The translations under genes and the position numbers were made by a program. This document shows positions 1-8,927 of a DNA stretch of 64,000 nt, in pieces (position 1 is the first letter of the stretch; each line of letters starts with the position of its first letter). The notes under the pieces were generated by a model. It ran no database searches. It was not told where the DNA came from and saw only the letters and a program-made list of their open reading frames with translations. Source of the DNA: Gracilimonas sp964505215 (GTDB taxonomy: Bacteria > Bacteroidota > Rhodothermia > Balneolales > Balneolaceae); NCBI GenBank assembly GCA_964505215.1, contig CAZDGU010000004.1, forward strand, positions 124,001-188,000, written 5' to 3'.

Positions 1-183
1 AAAAACGTAATTGGGGATGGGCGGTATTCCATGTTGCCGACTTCTGTTGCGCCGCTTTGGGGTATAGAAATTGACACAACCAGGCCAAATATCCACGTAG
101 CTTTTGATACCTATCGGAAGCCGACAAAAGAAGTACGAACACGCTTCAAGAATATGCTTTTCGGGAAAGATGAGTTCCAATAG
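1..183 (+). CDS. C-terminal end of an unrecognised protein (partial)
   Basis: Frame 1 is open from the first base of the window to a TAG at 181-183, giving the last 60 residues of a protein whose start lies outside. The fragment is hydrophilic, with a stretch PLWGIEIDTTRPN followed by a basic tail (YRKPTKEVRTRFKNML). It shows no membrane segment and no motif I recognise. It runs in the same direction as prfA with about 125 bases between them, so the two could be cotranscribed. That it is a real coding end is inferred from the continuous frame and ordinary amino-acid composition. Confidence 0.6.
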   Translation, partial: KNVIGDGRYSMLPTSVAPLWGIEIDTTRPNIHVAFDTYRKPTKEVRTRFKNMLFGKDEFQ

Positions 184-308
184 CAGTTTATTTATGGTGA
201 GTTGATGGTGGAGAGCTGGTTAAGCCGCGTAGCAGAAAAATCGCGCAAATAAATATCAATACTAATTGTAATTGCTTAATTTCAGGGCTGAAGAAAATCA
301 CCCCAAGA

Positions 309-1388
309 ATGGATATAGAAGAAAAGCTAAAGCAAATAAAAGCACGATTCGAAGAAGTAAATGCGGCCATGAGTGATCCGGCCGTGTTTGACAATCCGGA
401 TAAATACACTGAACTCACCAAAGAGCGCAGCGATTTAGAAGAATTGGTGCAGGATTATGACACCTGGCGAGATCTCAAAAACAGGCAGGAGGGGAATGAT
501 GAGCTCATTGAGATGAACGAGGATGCAGAAATCACGGAAATGGCGCGTGACGAAAATGATGAGATCAAAGAGCAGCTTAGCGAGTTGGAAGAAGAAATTA
601 AAATGAAGCTGATTCCCAAAGATCCGGAAGATTCTAAGAACGCTATTGTTGAAGTGCGAGCCGGAACCGGGGGCGATGAAGCCGCTATTTTTGCGGGAGA
701 TTTATTCGAAATGTATCGCCGTTATGCCGACAAACAAGGCTGGAAAATGAGCATCATGAGCATCAATCACTCCGAAAAAGGCGGATATAAAGAAATTGTA
801 TTTCAGCTGGAGGGAGAGGAAGTTTTTGGGAAAATGAAGTACGAAAGCGGTGTTCATCGCGTGCAGCGGGTTCCTGAAACTGAAAGTCAGGGACGCGTTC
901 ATACCTCGGCAGCTACCGTTGCCGTACTGCCGGAAGTAGAAGAAGTGGATATTGATATTAACATGGGAGATGTGCGGGTAGATACCTTCCGAGCGAGTGG
1001 AGCCGGCGGACAGCACGTAAACAAAACGGATTCGGCCATTCGCCTGACGCATGAGCCAACGGGAATTGTGGTAGAATGCCAGGAAGAGCGTTCGCAGCAT
1101 CAAAACAAAGATAAAGCCATGACTATGCTCCGGGCAAAAATGTATGATATTGAATTAGAGCAAAAGCAAAAAGAACGAGCGGCTGAGCGTAAAAGTCAGG
1201 TTTCAACCGGCGACCGTTCTGCCAAAATTCGAACCTACAACTTTCCACAAGGGCGCTTTACGGATCACCGCATAAACCTTACCCTGTATGATTTAGACGG
1301 AATTATGAAAGGCGGAATAGATGAGGCAATAGACGCTCTGCGCGTGCAAGATAATTTAGAGAAGCTGAATGCTTTAGCGGAAGAATAG
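309..1388 (+). CDS. prfA: Peptide chain release factor 1
   Basis: RF1 recognises UAA and UAG stop codons on the ribosome and triggers release of the finished peptide. The 359-residue product has the normal family length. The catalytic GGQ motif lies in SGAGGQHVNKTDSAIR in the middle of domain 3, and the flanking RVHTSAATVAVLPE and basic KAKMYD/ERAAERKSQV segments are typical of RF1. The ATG at 309 has no clear Shine-Dalgarno sequence in front, as is common in this lineage. A hairpin terminator follows. prfA is often next to prmC, but prmC is not here. Confidence 0.97.
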   Translation: MDIEEKLKQIKARFEEVNAAMSDPAVFDNPDKYTELTKERSDLEELVQDYDTWRDLKNRQEGNDELIEMNEDAEITEMARDENDEIKEQLSELEEEIKMKLIPKDPEDSKNAIVEVRAGTGGDEAAIFAGDLFEMYRRYADKQGWKMSIMSINHSEKGGYKEIVFQLEGEEVFGKMKYESGVHRVQRVPETESQGRVHTSAATVAVLPEVEEVDIDINMGDVRVDTFRASGAGGQHVNKTDSAIRLTHEPTGIVVECQEERSQHQNKDKAMTMLRAKMYDIELEQKQKERAAERKSQVSTGDRSAKIRTYNFPQGRFTDHRINLTLYDLDGIMKGGIDEAIDALRVQDNLEKLNALAEE

Positions 1389-1413
1389 GCTTCGCTATAC
1401 TTTAATGATCTAT

Positions 1414-1448
1414 AAAAAAAGCCCAAATCTTTCGATTCGGGCTTTTTT
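1414..1448. terminator. Bidirectional intrinsic terminator between prfA and pckA
   Basis: A run of A at 1414-1420, GCCC at 1421-1424, a matching GGGC at 1439-1442 and a T run at 1443-1448 form a hairpin with A/T tracts on both sides, so it can end transcription of prfA on the plus strand and pckA on the minus strand. Confidence 0.85.
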
Positions 1449-1475
1449 CTTATAAAATTATGGTGAAGAAGTTGC

Positions 1476-3080
1476 TTACACGTTTGGTGCAGCTGCTAAA
1501 ATATCTTCACTTGCCTGATCGGCAAACTGCTCAAAGTTTTTAACAAACATGCTTGCTAATTCTTTGGCTTTCGCATCAAAAGCGTCTTTGTCATCCCAGG
1601 TTTTTCGAGGGATTAACACATCGCTTGGTACGCCATCCACTTCTGTTGGTACGTGCACACCAAAAATCGGATCTTTAACAAACTCAACGTTTTCAAGATT
1701 TCCGGCAATGGCTTCACTCAGCATTCGTCGGGTGTGAGCAAGCTTCATGCGGTGTCCGGTTCCGTACACGCCTCCGGTCCAGCCGGTATTTACCAACCAA
1801 ACTTTAGAATTGTGCTTGCGAATTTTTTCGGCCAGCAGTTCGGCGTAAACGGTAGGGTGCAGAGGCATAAATGGAGAGCCAAAGCACGCAGAGAAAGTAG
1901 CCTGGGGCTCGTCAATACCGCGTTCGGTTCCTGCTACTTTAGCTGTATAACCACTTATAAAGTGGTACATAGCCTGCTCGGGTGTCAGCTTAGAGATGGG
2001 AGGCAACACGCCAAAAGCATCAGCTGTTAAAAAGATGATGTTTTCGGGATGGCCGCCTTTTCCGGTTTCGCTGGCATTGGGAATAAACTCTAATGGATAT
2101 GAGCAGCGAGTATTTTGTGTGAGACTCACATCATCAAAATCCGGTTCTCTGTCTTCATCCAGCACCACGTTTTCTAAGATAGTGCCCGGCATTTTAGTAG
2201 TTGCATAAATCAGCGGTTCGTTCTCAGGCGACAGGTTAATGGTTTTAGCATAGCATCCGCCTTCAAAGTTAAATACTCCTTCATCACTCCAGCCGTGCTC
2301 GTCATCGCCAATCAGCGTTTTATCGGGATCGGCAGAAAGAGTCGTTTTTCCGGTTCCGGAAAGCCCAAAGAATACAGCTGTTTTTCCATTTTCGTCATGG
2401 TTGGCAGAGCAGTGCATAGCCATTACGCCTTTTTTAGGCAGCAAATAATTCATGATGGCAAAAATGCCTTTTTTCACTTCTCCGGAATATAAAGAACCTC
2501 CAATAAGAATGATTTTCTTCTCAAAGTTACACAGAATGAATGTGCCGGAATTGGTGCCGTCTTTTTCAGGATCAGCTTGTAAATGCGGTGCAGCTAAAAC
2601 AGTAAATTCAGGATCATGAACTTTCAGCTCTTCTTTAGTTGGCCGCCTGAACATGTTGTGAGAAAATAAAGCATGGTAAGCGGCTTCGCTTACAATACGT
2701 ACTTTTAAGCGATTTTCTTCATCAGCTCCACAAAACAGGTCTTTAACAAAAAGATCTTTGTCTTGCAGGTAATTAACTGCTTTATCATAAAGTTTGTCAA
2801 ACACTTCCTGCGAAATGGGTTGATTCACTTCACCCCAATCAATGTCATCATGAATGGAAGGTTGATCAACAATAAACTTATCATTAGGAGAGCGGCCGGT
2901 GTATTTTCCGGTAAGCACTCGCAATGCATAATCTTTGGTGAGAATGGCTTCGTTGCGCTGGATAGCCTGCTCGTACAATTCAGCAGGAGATAAATTCCAG
3001 AACACATTCTCTTTATTTTCTAAACCAAGATAATTTAGACCTACGTTACTTTTTGGGTGGGACTTGTAATCTGCGCTCAT
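1476..3080 (-). CDS. pckA: Phosphoenolpyruvate carboxykinase (ATP)
   Basis: ATP-dependent PEPCK converts oxaloacetate and ATP to phosphoenolpyruvate, CO2 and ADP at the start of gluconeogenesis in the cytoplasm. The 534-residue length is right for the family. Visible motifs are the P-loop GLSGTGKTTLS, the metal-binding IGDDEHGW segment right after it, the phosphate/substrate region HCSANHDENG and the YTAKVAGTE segment. The start MSADYKSH follows a non-coding AT-rich stretch. It stands alone, convergent with prfA. The gene for GAPDH, which works in the same pathway in reverse, lies 28 kb away at 30983. Confidence 0.97.
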   Translation of the reverse strand: MSADYKSHPKSNVGLNYLGLENKENVFWNLSPAELYEQAIQRNEAILTKDYALRVLTGKYTGRSPNDKFIVDQPSIHDDIDWGEVNQPISQEVFDKLYDKAVNYLQDKDLFVKDLFCGADEENRLKVRIVSEAAYHALFSHNMFRRPTKEELKVHDPEFTVLAAPHLQADPEKDGTNSGTFILCNFEKKIILIGGSLYSGEVKKGIFAIMNYLLPKKGVMAMHCSANHDENGKTAVFFGLSGTGKTTLSADPDKTLIGDDEHGWSDEGVFNFEGGCYAKTINLSPENEPLIYATTKMPGTILENVVLDEDREPDFDDVSLTQNTRCSYPLEFIPNASETGKGGHPENIIFLTADAFGVLPPISKLTPEQAMYHFISGYTAKVAGTERGIDEPQATFSACFGSPFMPLHPTVYAELLAEKIRKHNSKVWLVNTGWTGGVYGTGHRMKLAHTRRMLSEAIAGNLENVEFVKDPIFGVHVPTEVDGVPSDVLIPRKTWDDKDAFDAKAKELASMFVKNFEQFADQASEDILAAAPNV

Positions 3081-3346
3081 CTGTTCTTTTAAATTGAATT
3101 TTTAGAAATTAAAAGGTAAGAATTTACCAACTGAATTATAACCTATTTATGGATTTTAAGAGTAATACGAAACCATTTATGTAAAAATATGGTAGCGCTT
3201 TTATAACTTATGTTCTTTTAATTTTGAACCTTAAAATCCATGTTTGAAATGAAGAATTGATGAATATTTAAAGCTGATTTTCTGTTAAATAATACAATGT
3301 TAGCTAAAAGTATCTTTTTCTGTAAACACATGTGGTTTTACGTACT

Positions 3347-3364
3347 ATTCAGTTTTTACTGAAT
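3347..3364. other. Short hairpin after the kinase gene
   Basis: ATTCAGT at 3347-3353 and ACTGAAT at 3358-3364 are perfectly complementary around a four-T loop, 13 bases past the stop codon of the minus-strand kinase gene. There is no T tract on the minus strand after it, so it is not a classical intrinsic terminator; it may be a processing or stability hairpin. The rest of 3081-3377 is AT-rich and shows nothing else I can name. Confidence 0.35.
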
Positions 3365-3377
3365 GCTTGAGTTTGCC

Positions 3378-5963
3378 TCACCGCTGGCTTTGCAGTGTTT
3401 GGAGTGCAATTTTTGTACGTGGACCATCTTCACCTTCTATTAAAGTAAGGGCTTCCACAGCAGTTTCCAGCATTGCCATACCTTTGTGTTGATCTCCAAA
3501 AGCGGACAAAAACTCTCCATAATGATAGGTTGCCAGAGCATACTCAATAGAACCCGGTTGGTGGATTTCCAAAAGCGAATTGTAGCTTTCTTCAAAGTAT
3601 GATTTAGCCGTTTCCGGGTCATTTTTTTGCATTAAAGCTCGGCCAATGCCAAACTTAGAATGCAACGAAAATGAATGTTGGGGAGACAGTTCTTTCGAGA
3701 AAATATCGTAAGCTTTGTTAAAATAATATATGGCCGAGTCGGGTTGCTGTATATCAAGTTTTAGATGAGCAATGGTATAAATAGAAACTGCTGTATTGGT
3801 ATGAGACATGCCCAGCAGCTCTTTTCGCATAGAAAGGGCCGTTCTGTATAAAGAATCTGCTTTATCAAATTGATTCAAATGTGCAGCTACTAAGCCCAGG
3901 TTATTAGTAACTAAAGCCACGTTAGGATGATTTTTGCCATACATTTTAATGTGCATAGCCTTGGCTTCGAGTAGTAATTTTTCTGCCTCATTAAATTTTC
4001 CGGTATTCAGATATAACATGGCTAAGTTATTAATACTTTTAGCAATATCCGGATGTATGGGGCCCAGTAAATTCCTGCGTGCTTCCAGAACATTTATGTA
4101 AAGCTCTTTAGCTTCTTCATAATCACCTTTATTATGCAGGTTAATAGCCAGCTTATTCATTACATCCAGCGTTTGCGGGTGTTCCGGGCCTAACTCTTCT
4201 AAGAAAATGCTCAAGCTCATGCGAGCCAGCGAGTCAGCTGTTTTGTATTTTCCTGCCCGCCGTTCACTGTAAGCTAAATTTGCAAGCGAAGAAGCCGTTT
4301 TGGGGTGATGTGCTCCCAGCAATGCTTTTCGTTTTTCATAGATGTCTTTGAAGATTTTACCGGCAGAGTGATATTCACCCATATCATTTCTTACCAATCC
4401 CAAATTATGGAAGCTTGATAAAGTGAGCGTGTCGTTTTCTCCTAATCGATCGGAGTATAACCGGATGGCTTTTTGTATCAATTCCTCAGACTCTTCATAC
4501 ATCCCGATGTTACGATATACCTGTCCGGTAATATTAAAAAGCTGGGCCTGTACCAGCGGTTGATTTGTTAACTTATTGGCCTCATTCACTCCGTTTTTAA
4601 GCAGCTCTATGGTCGTAAAAGAGTTGCCAAGATTATTCATTGGGTCTGATGCTTCAAACAATTGCGTTAAAAAATCGGCAATTTGCTGATTTTTTTGAGC
4701 TTCAATTTGTGCCTGGTTTCGTTCTTCGGTAATGCGTACCGTATAAAAACCAATAAGACCGATGAGCAACATAATAAGGCCTGTGGTAACTGCCATCGAC
4801 TTTGAGTGGCGAATAGAAAACTTCTGGAGCCGATAATAAATGGAGTCCTCTTGTGCAGAAACCGGCAAATCATCGAAGAAGTTCTGCAAATCGCTGATAA
4901 ACTCATTAGCCACCCTATATCTGAACTCGGGTTCTTTGCGGAGAGATTTTAACAATATAGCTTCAAGATCTCCCCGTATTTCCGACTTTTCCTGGCCGGG
5001 TTTTAATACGGCAGTTGGTTTTTTAGGAGGCTCTTCTAAAATAACCCGCTCCATTTCATATCGGGTTTTATTTGCTAAATCATACGGGTAGCAATCGGTT
5101 ATCAGCCTATATAAAATAACGCCTAAAGAGTAGGTGTCGGTAGCTGTGGTAGTGTTTTTCTGCTGAACCTGTTCGGGTGCGGCATACTTGAAGGTAAAAT
5201 ACCTGAAGCCGGTTTCGGTTAGGGTGCCCGCTGAATCTTTATCCATAAGCTTGGAAATACCAAAATCTAAGATTTTAATATTCCCGGCCTTATCAACCAA
5301 GATATTATCGGGTTTTAAATCCCGGTGAATAGTTAAGTTTTCATGTGCGTAACGCACGGCTTTAAGCACTTCAATGAATAAAGTTATTTTATCTCGCAGG
5401 GAATACTTATTCCTTTTACAATATTCGGTAATGGGAATACCATTCACATACTCCATGATGATGTAAGGAAAGCCTTGCTCAGAAATCCCAATATCATATA
5501 ATTGGGCAATTCCCGGGTGGTTCAGCTTGGCTAAAATCTGCTGCTCTTGCTCAAATCGCTTTAAATTCCGTTCGGTAGCTCTGGTATTTGGAATAATTTT
5601 GATAGCTACCTGATGTTTATACTTTCCAACCTCCCGTTCGCCCAAATAAACGGTGCCCATTCCTCCTTCGCCAATTACCTTTTTTATGGTATAAGCACCT
5701 ACGGTTTGGCCTATAAGCTCGTGTCCTAATGGTTTAGAGTCTAAATCATTATTAATTTCGGGATATAATTCAGTACGGTATTCTTCCGGATTTTCAAGCC
5801 AGCCTTCCGACTCGGTTATAGACTCGAGCATAGATTCCAGCTCATTTCTTATATCGGGCTGGTCGTGATAATTGGCATCCAGAAAAGTACTCCACTCTTT
5901 TTTAGGCAGTTCAAGAATGTGGTCTAAAATAGACTCGATATGCTGCCAGTTTACCTTTCCCAT
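3378..5963 (-). CDS. Membrane serine/threonine protein kinase with TPR repeats
   Basis: A Hanks-type kinase phosphorylates serine or threonine on partner proteins. Counting from the ATG at 5963, the glycine loop GEGGMGTVYLG is near residue 98, the ATP-binding Lys in VAIKII at 122, the catalytic loop HRDLKPDNILV with Asp 215, DFG at 233 and APE near 262. One membrane helix (about residues 390-412) follows, then roughly eight TPR units of the 42-residue kinesin-light-chain type (repeated LGxxHPxxAxSLNNLAxL pattern). An upstream TTG would add four residues; I prefer the ATG. The N-terminal 90 residues are acidic. It lies directly downstream of the ECF sigma gene, same strand, about 110 bases apart: a sigma/kinase pair. 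The TPR part is probably periplasmic or a protein-binding scaffold. Confidence 0.92.
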   Translation of the reverse strand: MGKVNWQHIESILDHILELPKKEWSTFLDANYHDQPDIRNELESMLESITESEGWLENPEEYRTELYPEINNDLDSKPLGHELIGQTVGAYTIKKVIGEGGMGTVYLGEREVGKYKHQVAIKIIPNTRATERNLKRFEQEQQILAKLNHPGIAQLYDIGISEQGFPYIIMEYVNGIPITEYCKRNKYSLRDKITLFIEVLKAVRYAHENLTIHRDLKPDNILVDKAGNIKILDFGISKLMDKDSAGTLTETGFRYFTFKYAAPEQVQQKNTTTATDTYSLGVILYRLITDCYPYDLANKTRYEMERVILEEPPKKPTAVLKPGQEKSEIRGDLEAILLKSLRKEPEFRYRVANEFISDLQNFFDDLPVSAQEDSIYYRLQKFSIRHSKSMAVTTGLIMLLIGLIGFYTVRITEERNQAQIEAQKNQQIADFLTQLFEASDPMNNLGNSFTTIELLKNGVNEANKLTNQPLVQAQLFNITGQVYRNIGMYEESEELIQKAIRLYSDRLGENDTLTLSSFHNLGLVRNDMGEYHSAGKIFKDIYEKRKALLGAHHPKTASSLANLAYSERRAGKYKTADSLARMSLSIFLEELGPEHPQTLDVMNKLAINLHNKGDYEEAKELYINVLEARRNLLGPIHPDIAKSINNLAMLYLNTGKFNEAEKLLLEAKAMHIKMYGKNHPNVALVTNNLGLVAAHLNQFDKADSLYRTALSMRKELLGMSHTNTAVSIYTIAHLKLDIQQPDSAIYYFNKAYDIFSKELSPQHSFSLHSKFGIGRALMQKNDPETAKSYFEESYNSLLEIHQPGSIEYALATYHYGEFLSAFGDQHKGMAMLETAVEALTLIEGEDGPRTKIALQTLQSQR

Positions 5964-6076
5964 ATAAGCCAACAAGTATAAATATTAACAGTTTAAAATA
6001 TTTTGTGGAATAGCTTTTTTAAAGACTCCTTCCCGGCATTATATACGAAGCCAAAAGGTAATTGAGTTCAGCTATA

Positions 6077-6652
6077 CTAATTAATTTGATAACGTCCTTT
6101 TAACTCCTTGTACAACCAGCCTCGTGCTTTTAGCCAATCTCTTTTAACCGTGCTTTTTGAAACGTTTAGCGCTTCAGCTGTATCTTCAATCGTCATATTT
6201 CCAAAAAACCGCATTTCTACTACTTTCGCAAGCCGCTCATTTAAGTCTTCAAGCTCATTAAGGGCGGCATCTATATCTAACAGCTCTTTTGCTTTTGTTG
6301 TACTTTCGTTAAACAACTCATCAATATAAGTGAGAGCTTCTTGATTGCCGCCGCGTTTATCTGCATTCTTTTTGCGTGCGTAATCAATAAGAATTTGGCG
6401 CATACAGCGCGAGGCAATGCCTATAAAATGGCCTTTGTCAGTAAAATCAATTTTGGTTTGATCTATCATTTTTAGATAAACCTCGTGCACCAGCTCAGTT
6501 TTAGATAAAGTATGCTCACCATATTGATTTCTCATGTGGCGATAAGCCAACTGCCTGAGCTCTTCGTAGATAAGCGGATACAGCTTATCGTAAACCTCGT
6601 TCTCTCCTGATTTTAAACGGCAAAGCAGCCGTGTTACTTCTTGTTTTTCCAT
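6077..6652 (-). CDS. ECF-type RNA polymerase sigma factor, TIGR02999/Sigma70_ECF group
   Basis: This 191-residue protein has sigma region 2 (YPLIYEELRQLAYRHMRNQ ... HEVYLKMID, then FIGIASRCMRQILIDYARKK) and region 4 with the helix-turn-helix NVSKSTVKRDW. The LSKTELVHEVYLK and ASRCMRQILIDYARKK blocks are the signature of the TIGR02999 ECF group, whose genes are typically next to a serine/threonine kinase rather than an anti-sigma factor. That is what is seen here: the kinase follows at 5963. No anti-sigma gene is present. By analogy with other kinase-linked ECF factors, phosphorylation may control its activity; this is an inference. Confidence 0.92.
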   Translation of the reverse strand: MEKQEVTRLLCRLKSGENEVYDKLYPLIYEELRQLAYRHMRNQYGEHTLSKTELVHEVYLKMIDQTKIDFTDKGHFIGIASRCMRQILIDYARKKNADKRGGNQEALTYIDELFNESTTKAKELLDIDAALNELEDLNERLAKVVEMRFFGNMTIEDTAEALNVSKSTVKRDWLKARGWLYKELKGRYQIN

Positions 6653-6930
6653 CTACAGTAATTAACCTAAGTATTAACAGCTTAATTTATTTTTTTCAAA
6701 AAATACCTAAGTGATTTTACCTAATATATAAAACTTGGTTGCTATCTGAAAAATATTTTACTGATGGGCATCTAATTAATCATAAGAATATATTAAATAA
6801 GAAGATAAAAGACTGTATTGTGTATAAATACTAAGCAATAGTTTTATAAATCGTTATTTTAAACTTCGTCGATCAAAAAATCTTTGTTTTAGCTTTTTAT
6901 ATTCATTAATAAAAACCGGTTGTTTTAAAT

Positions 6931-7803
6931 ATGGCTACAAAAAATTGCACCCTCGGTCTTATTCAGGCTTCTTGCACAGACAGTCCCGAAGATAATTTAT
7001 ACACCCAAATGGGGTTGATAAGAGAAGCTGCTGAAAAAGGAGCACAGATAGTATGTCTTCAAGAATTGTTCAACACCCGGTATTTCTGCTCTAAGTATGA
7101 CGATACATATTTTAATTGGGCGCAGCCGCTAACCGGCGAGCTCAGCCAAAGTCTTCAGAAACTTTGTAAGGAGTTAGAGATTGTGCTTATCGCTCCTTTT
7201 TTTGAAAAAAGAGCAAAAGGAGTGTATCACAATTCGTTGATTGTGATAAATACGGACGGTGAGATATTAGGGAATTACAGAAAAACGCACATTCCCGATG
7301 ACCCCGGCTTTTATGAAAAGTATTACTTCACCCCGGGTGATGAGGATTCAGGATTTCAGGTTTTTAAGACTGAGTTTGGCACCATTGGCACGCTTATTTG
7401 CTGGGATCAGTGGTTTCCGGAGGCGGCTCGCATTACGGCTCTTAAAGGTGCCGATATTTTATTTTACCCAACGGCCATAGGCACGCTCTCTTCGGAAGGA
7501 AGAAAAGAGAAAAAGGAATTTAAAGAAGCGTGGGAAATCATTCAGCGGAGTCATGCCGTGGCAAACGGCTGTTTTGTGGCTGCCGTAAACAGAGTGGGCA
7601 AAGAGGATGGCACTACGTTTTGGGGAGGCTCTTTTGTGGCCGGTCCTTTTGGGCAGATGCTAAATCAGGCCGGAAGTAAGCAGGAAGTTTTGGTTACTGA
7701 AATTGATCTGGCTGATATTGAGTCGCAACGACAAACGTGGCCTTTTTTAAGAGATCGCAGAATTGACTTGTATAATCCGTTGCTTAAAAGACTGGACGAT
7801 TAA
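6931..7803 (+). CDS. aguB: N-carbamoylputrescine amidase
   Basis: A nitrilase-superfamily enzyme that hydrolyses N-carbamoylputrescine to putrescine, CO2 and ammonia, the last step of the agmatine route to polyamines. The 290-residue protein has the family's Glu-Lys-Cys triad: Glu45 in CLQELFNTRYFC, Lys118 in GNYRKTHIPDDPGFYEKYYF and Cys157 in GTLICWDQWFPE. These blocks match plant and bacterial AguB rather than other nitrilases. The stop codon is followed at once by the agmatine deiminase gene, which makes its substrate, so the two form one operon. The 278 bases upstream hold no gene. Confidence 0.95.
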   Translation: MATKNCTLGLIQASCTDSPEDNLYTQMGLIREAAEKGAQIVCLQELFNTRYFCSKYDDTYFNWAQPLTGELSQSLQKLCKELEIVLIAPFFEKRAKGVYHNSLIVINTDGEILGNYRKTHIPDDPGFYEKYYFTPGDEDSGFQVFKTEFGTIGTLICWDQWFPEAARITALKGADILFYPTAIGTLSSEGRKEKKEFKEAWEIIQRSHAVANGCFVAAVNRVGKEDGTTFWGGSFVAGPFGQMLNQAGSKQEVLVTEIDLADIESQRQTWPFLRDRRIDLYNPLLKRLDD

Positions 7804-8847
7804 TTGAAAACATCTGATTTTTTGATGCCGCCGGAATGGACCCGGCACTCAGCTACTCAGCTGCATTGGCCATCAAACCGAGAAACCTGGCCCGGTGAAC
7901 GCCTTGAAAAGGTGGAGGAAGTTTATTGCCGGCTCATCGAAGAACTGCATTTTTATGAACCCATTCATTTATTTGTAGAAAACCTGGAGGTGCGAAACCG
8001 GGTGATGCGGAAGCTGTCGCTAAGAGCGGTAGATTTGGATCGGGTCATCATTCATCAACATAAAATTAATGACGTATGGGCGCGTGACTGCGGTCCGATT
8101 TTTGTGAAAAGTGATGAAGAATATCTTATTACGGATTGGGAGTATAATGCTTGGGGAGAAAAATATCCGCCGTGGGAAGATGACAATGCCTTGCCAAAAT
8201 ATGTAGCTGATAAATTTGGGGTGAAGAGCATAAAAACAGACATGGTTTTGGAAGGAGGTGCCATTGATGTAAATGGGGCAGGCTCTTTATTAACCACTGA
8301 AGCGGTGCTGCTGAATCCGAATAGAAACCCTGATTTATCTAAGAGTGAAATTGAGCAAAAGCTGGAGCGGTATTTGGGTGCGCACCATATTATTTGGCTT
8401 AAGAATGGATTAGCCGGAGACGATACCGACGGCCACGTGGATGATATTGCTCGTTTCCTTAATGAGGATACGGTTTTGGCAATGGTTTGCGAACACAAAC
8501 AGGACGTGAATTACCATGCTCTTCAGGAAAACTTAGGGATTTTGAAGTCGGTGAAGCTGCCAAACGGAAATCCCTTGAATATTGAAACGCTGTTTCTTCC
8601 TCAAACCAAAATTGAAGAGACCACAGTTGATGGCTCGGAGCACGTGCCGGCCAGCTACGCAAACTTTTATATTGCAAACGGAGCTGTATTTGTTCCTTTA
8701 TATGAGCAGAAATACGATGAACCGGCTCTGCAATTATTCAGAAAGTATTTTCCGGGACGTAAAATTATCGGTATTCCTGCCACAGATTTAGTTTGGGGGC
8801 AAGGTTCCATCCACTGCATAACGCAGCAGTGGTATGGAGTGCATTAG
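7804..8847 (+). CDS. aguA: Agmatine deiminase
   Basis: Converts agmatine to N-carbamoylputrescine and ammonia; a guanidine-modifying enzyme of the pentein fold. The 347-residue product has MPPEWxxHxATxLxWPxN at the start, the substrate-binding WARDCGPIF segment, the catalytic DGHVDD block and the nucleophile Cys338 in GSIHCITQQ near the end. The start drawn here is a TTG directly after the aguB stop (no gap); an in-frame ATG at 7825 would begin right at MPPEW. The longer form fits other AguA proteins, which have several residues before that motif. It forms an operon with aguB. Confidence 0.95.
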   Translation: MKTSDFLMPPEWTRHSATQLHWPSNRETWPGERLEKVEEVYCRLIEELHFYEPIHLFVENLEVRNRVMRKLSLRAVDLDRVIIHQHKINDVWARDCGPIFVKSDEEYLITDWEYNAWGEKYPPWEDDNALPKYVADKFGVKSIKTDMVLEGGAIDVNGAGSLLTTEAVLLNPNRNPDLSKSEIEQKLERYLGAHHIIWLKNGLAGDDTDGHVDDIARFLNEDTVLAMVCEHKQDVNYHALQENLGILKSVKLPNGNPLNIETLFLPQTKIEETTVDGSEHVPASYANFYIANGAVFVPLYEQKYDEPALQLFRKYFPGRKIIGIPATDLVWGQGSIHCITQQWYGVH

Positions 8848-8927
8848 GCAAGAATGCGGCTACATTTTCCAGCAATTAGCGAAAATCTGATTTTAACCTG
8901 ATTCTGATTTGCCGGTAAAATGTACTG

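Noticed and set aside
702..1103. 133-codon frame on the opposite strand of prfA
   Set aside because: Fully inside prfA, which has clear family motifs; it is a shadow of the coding frame.
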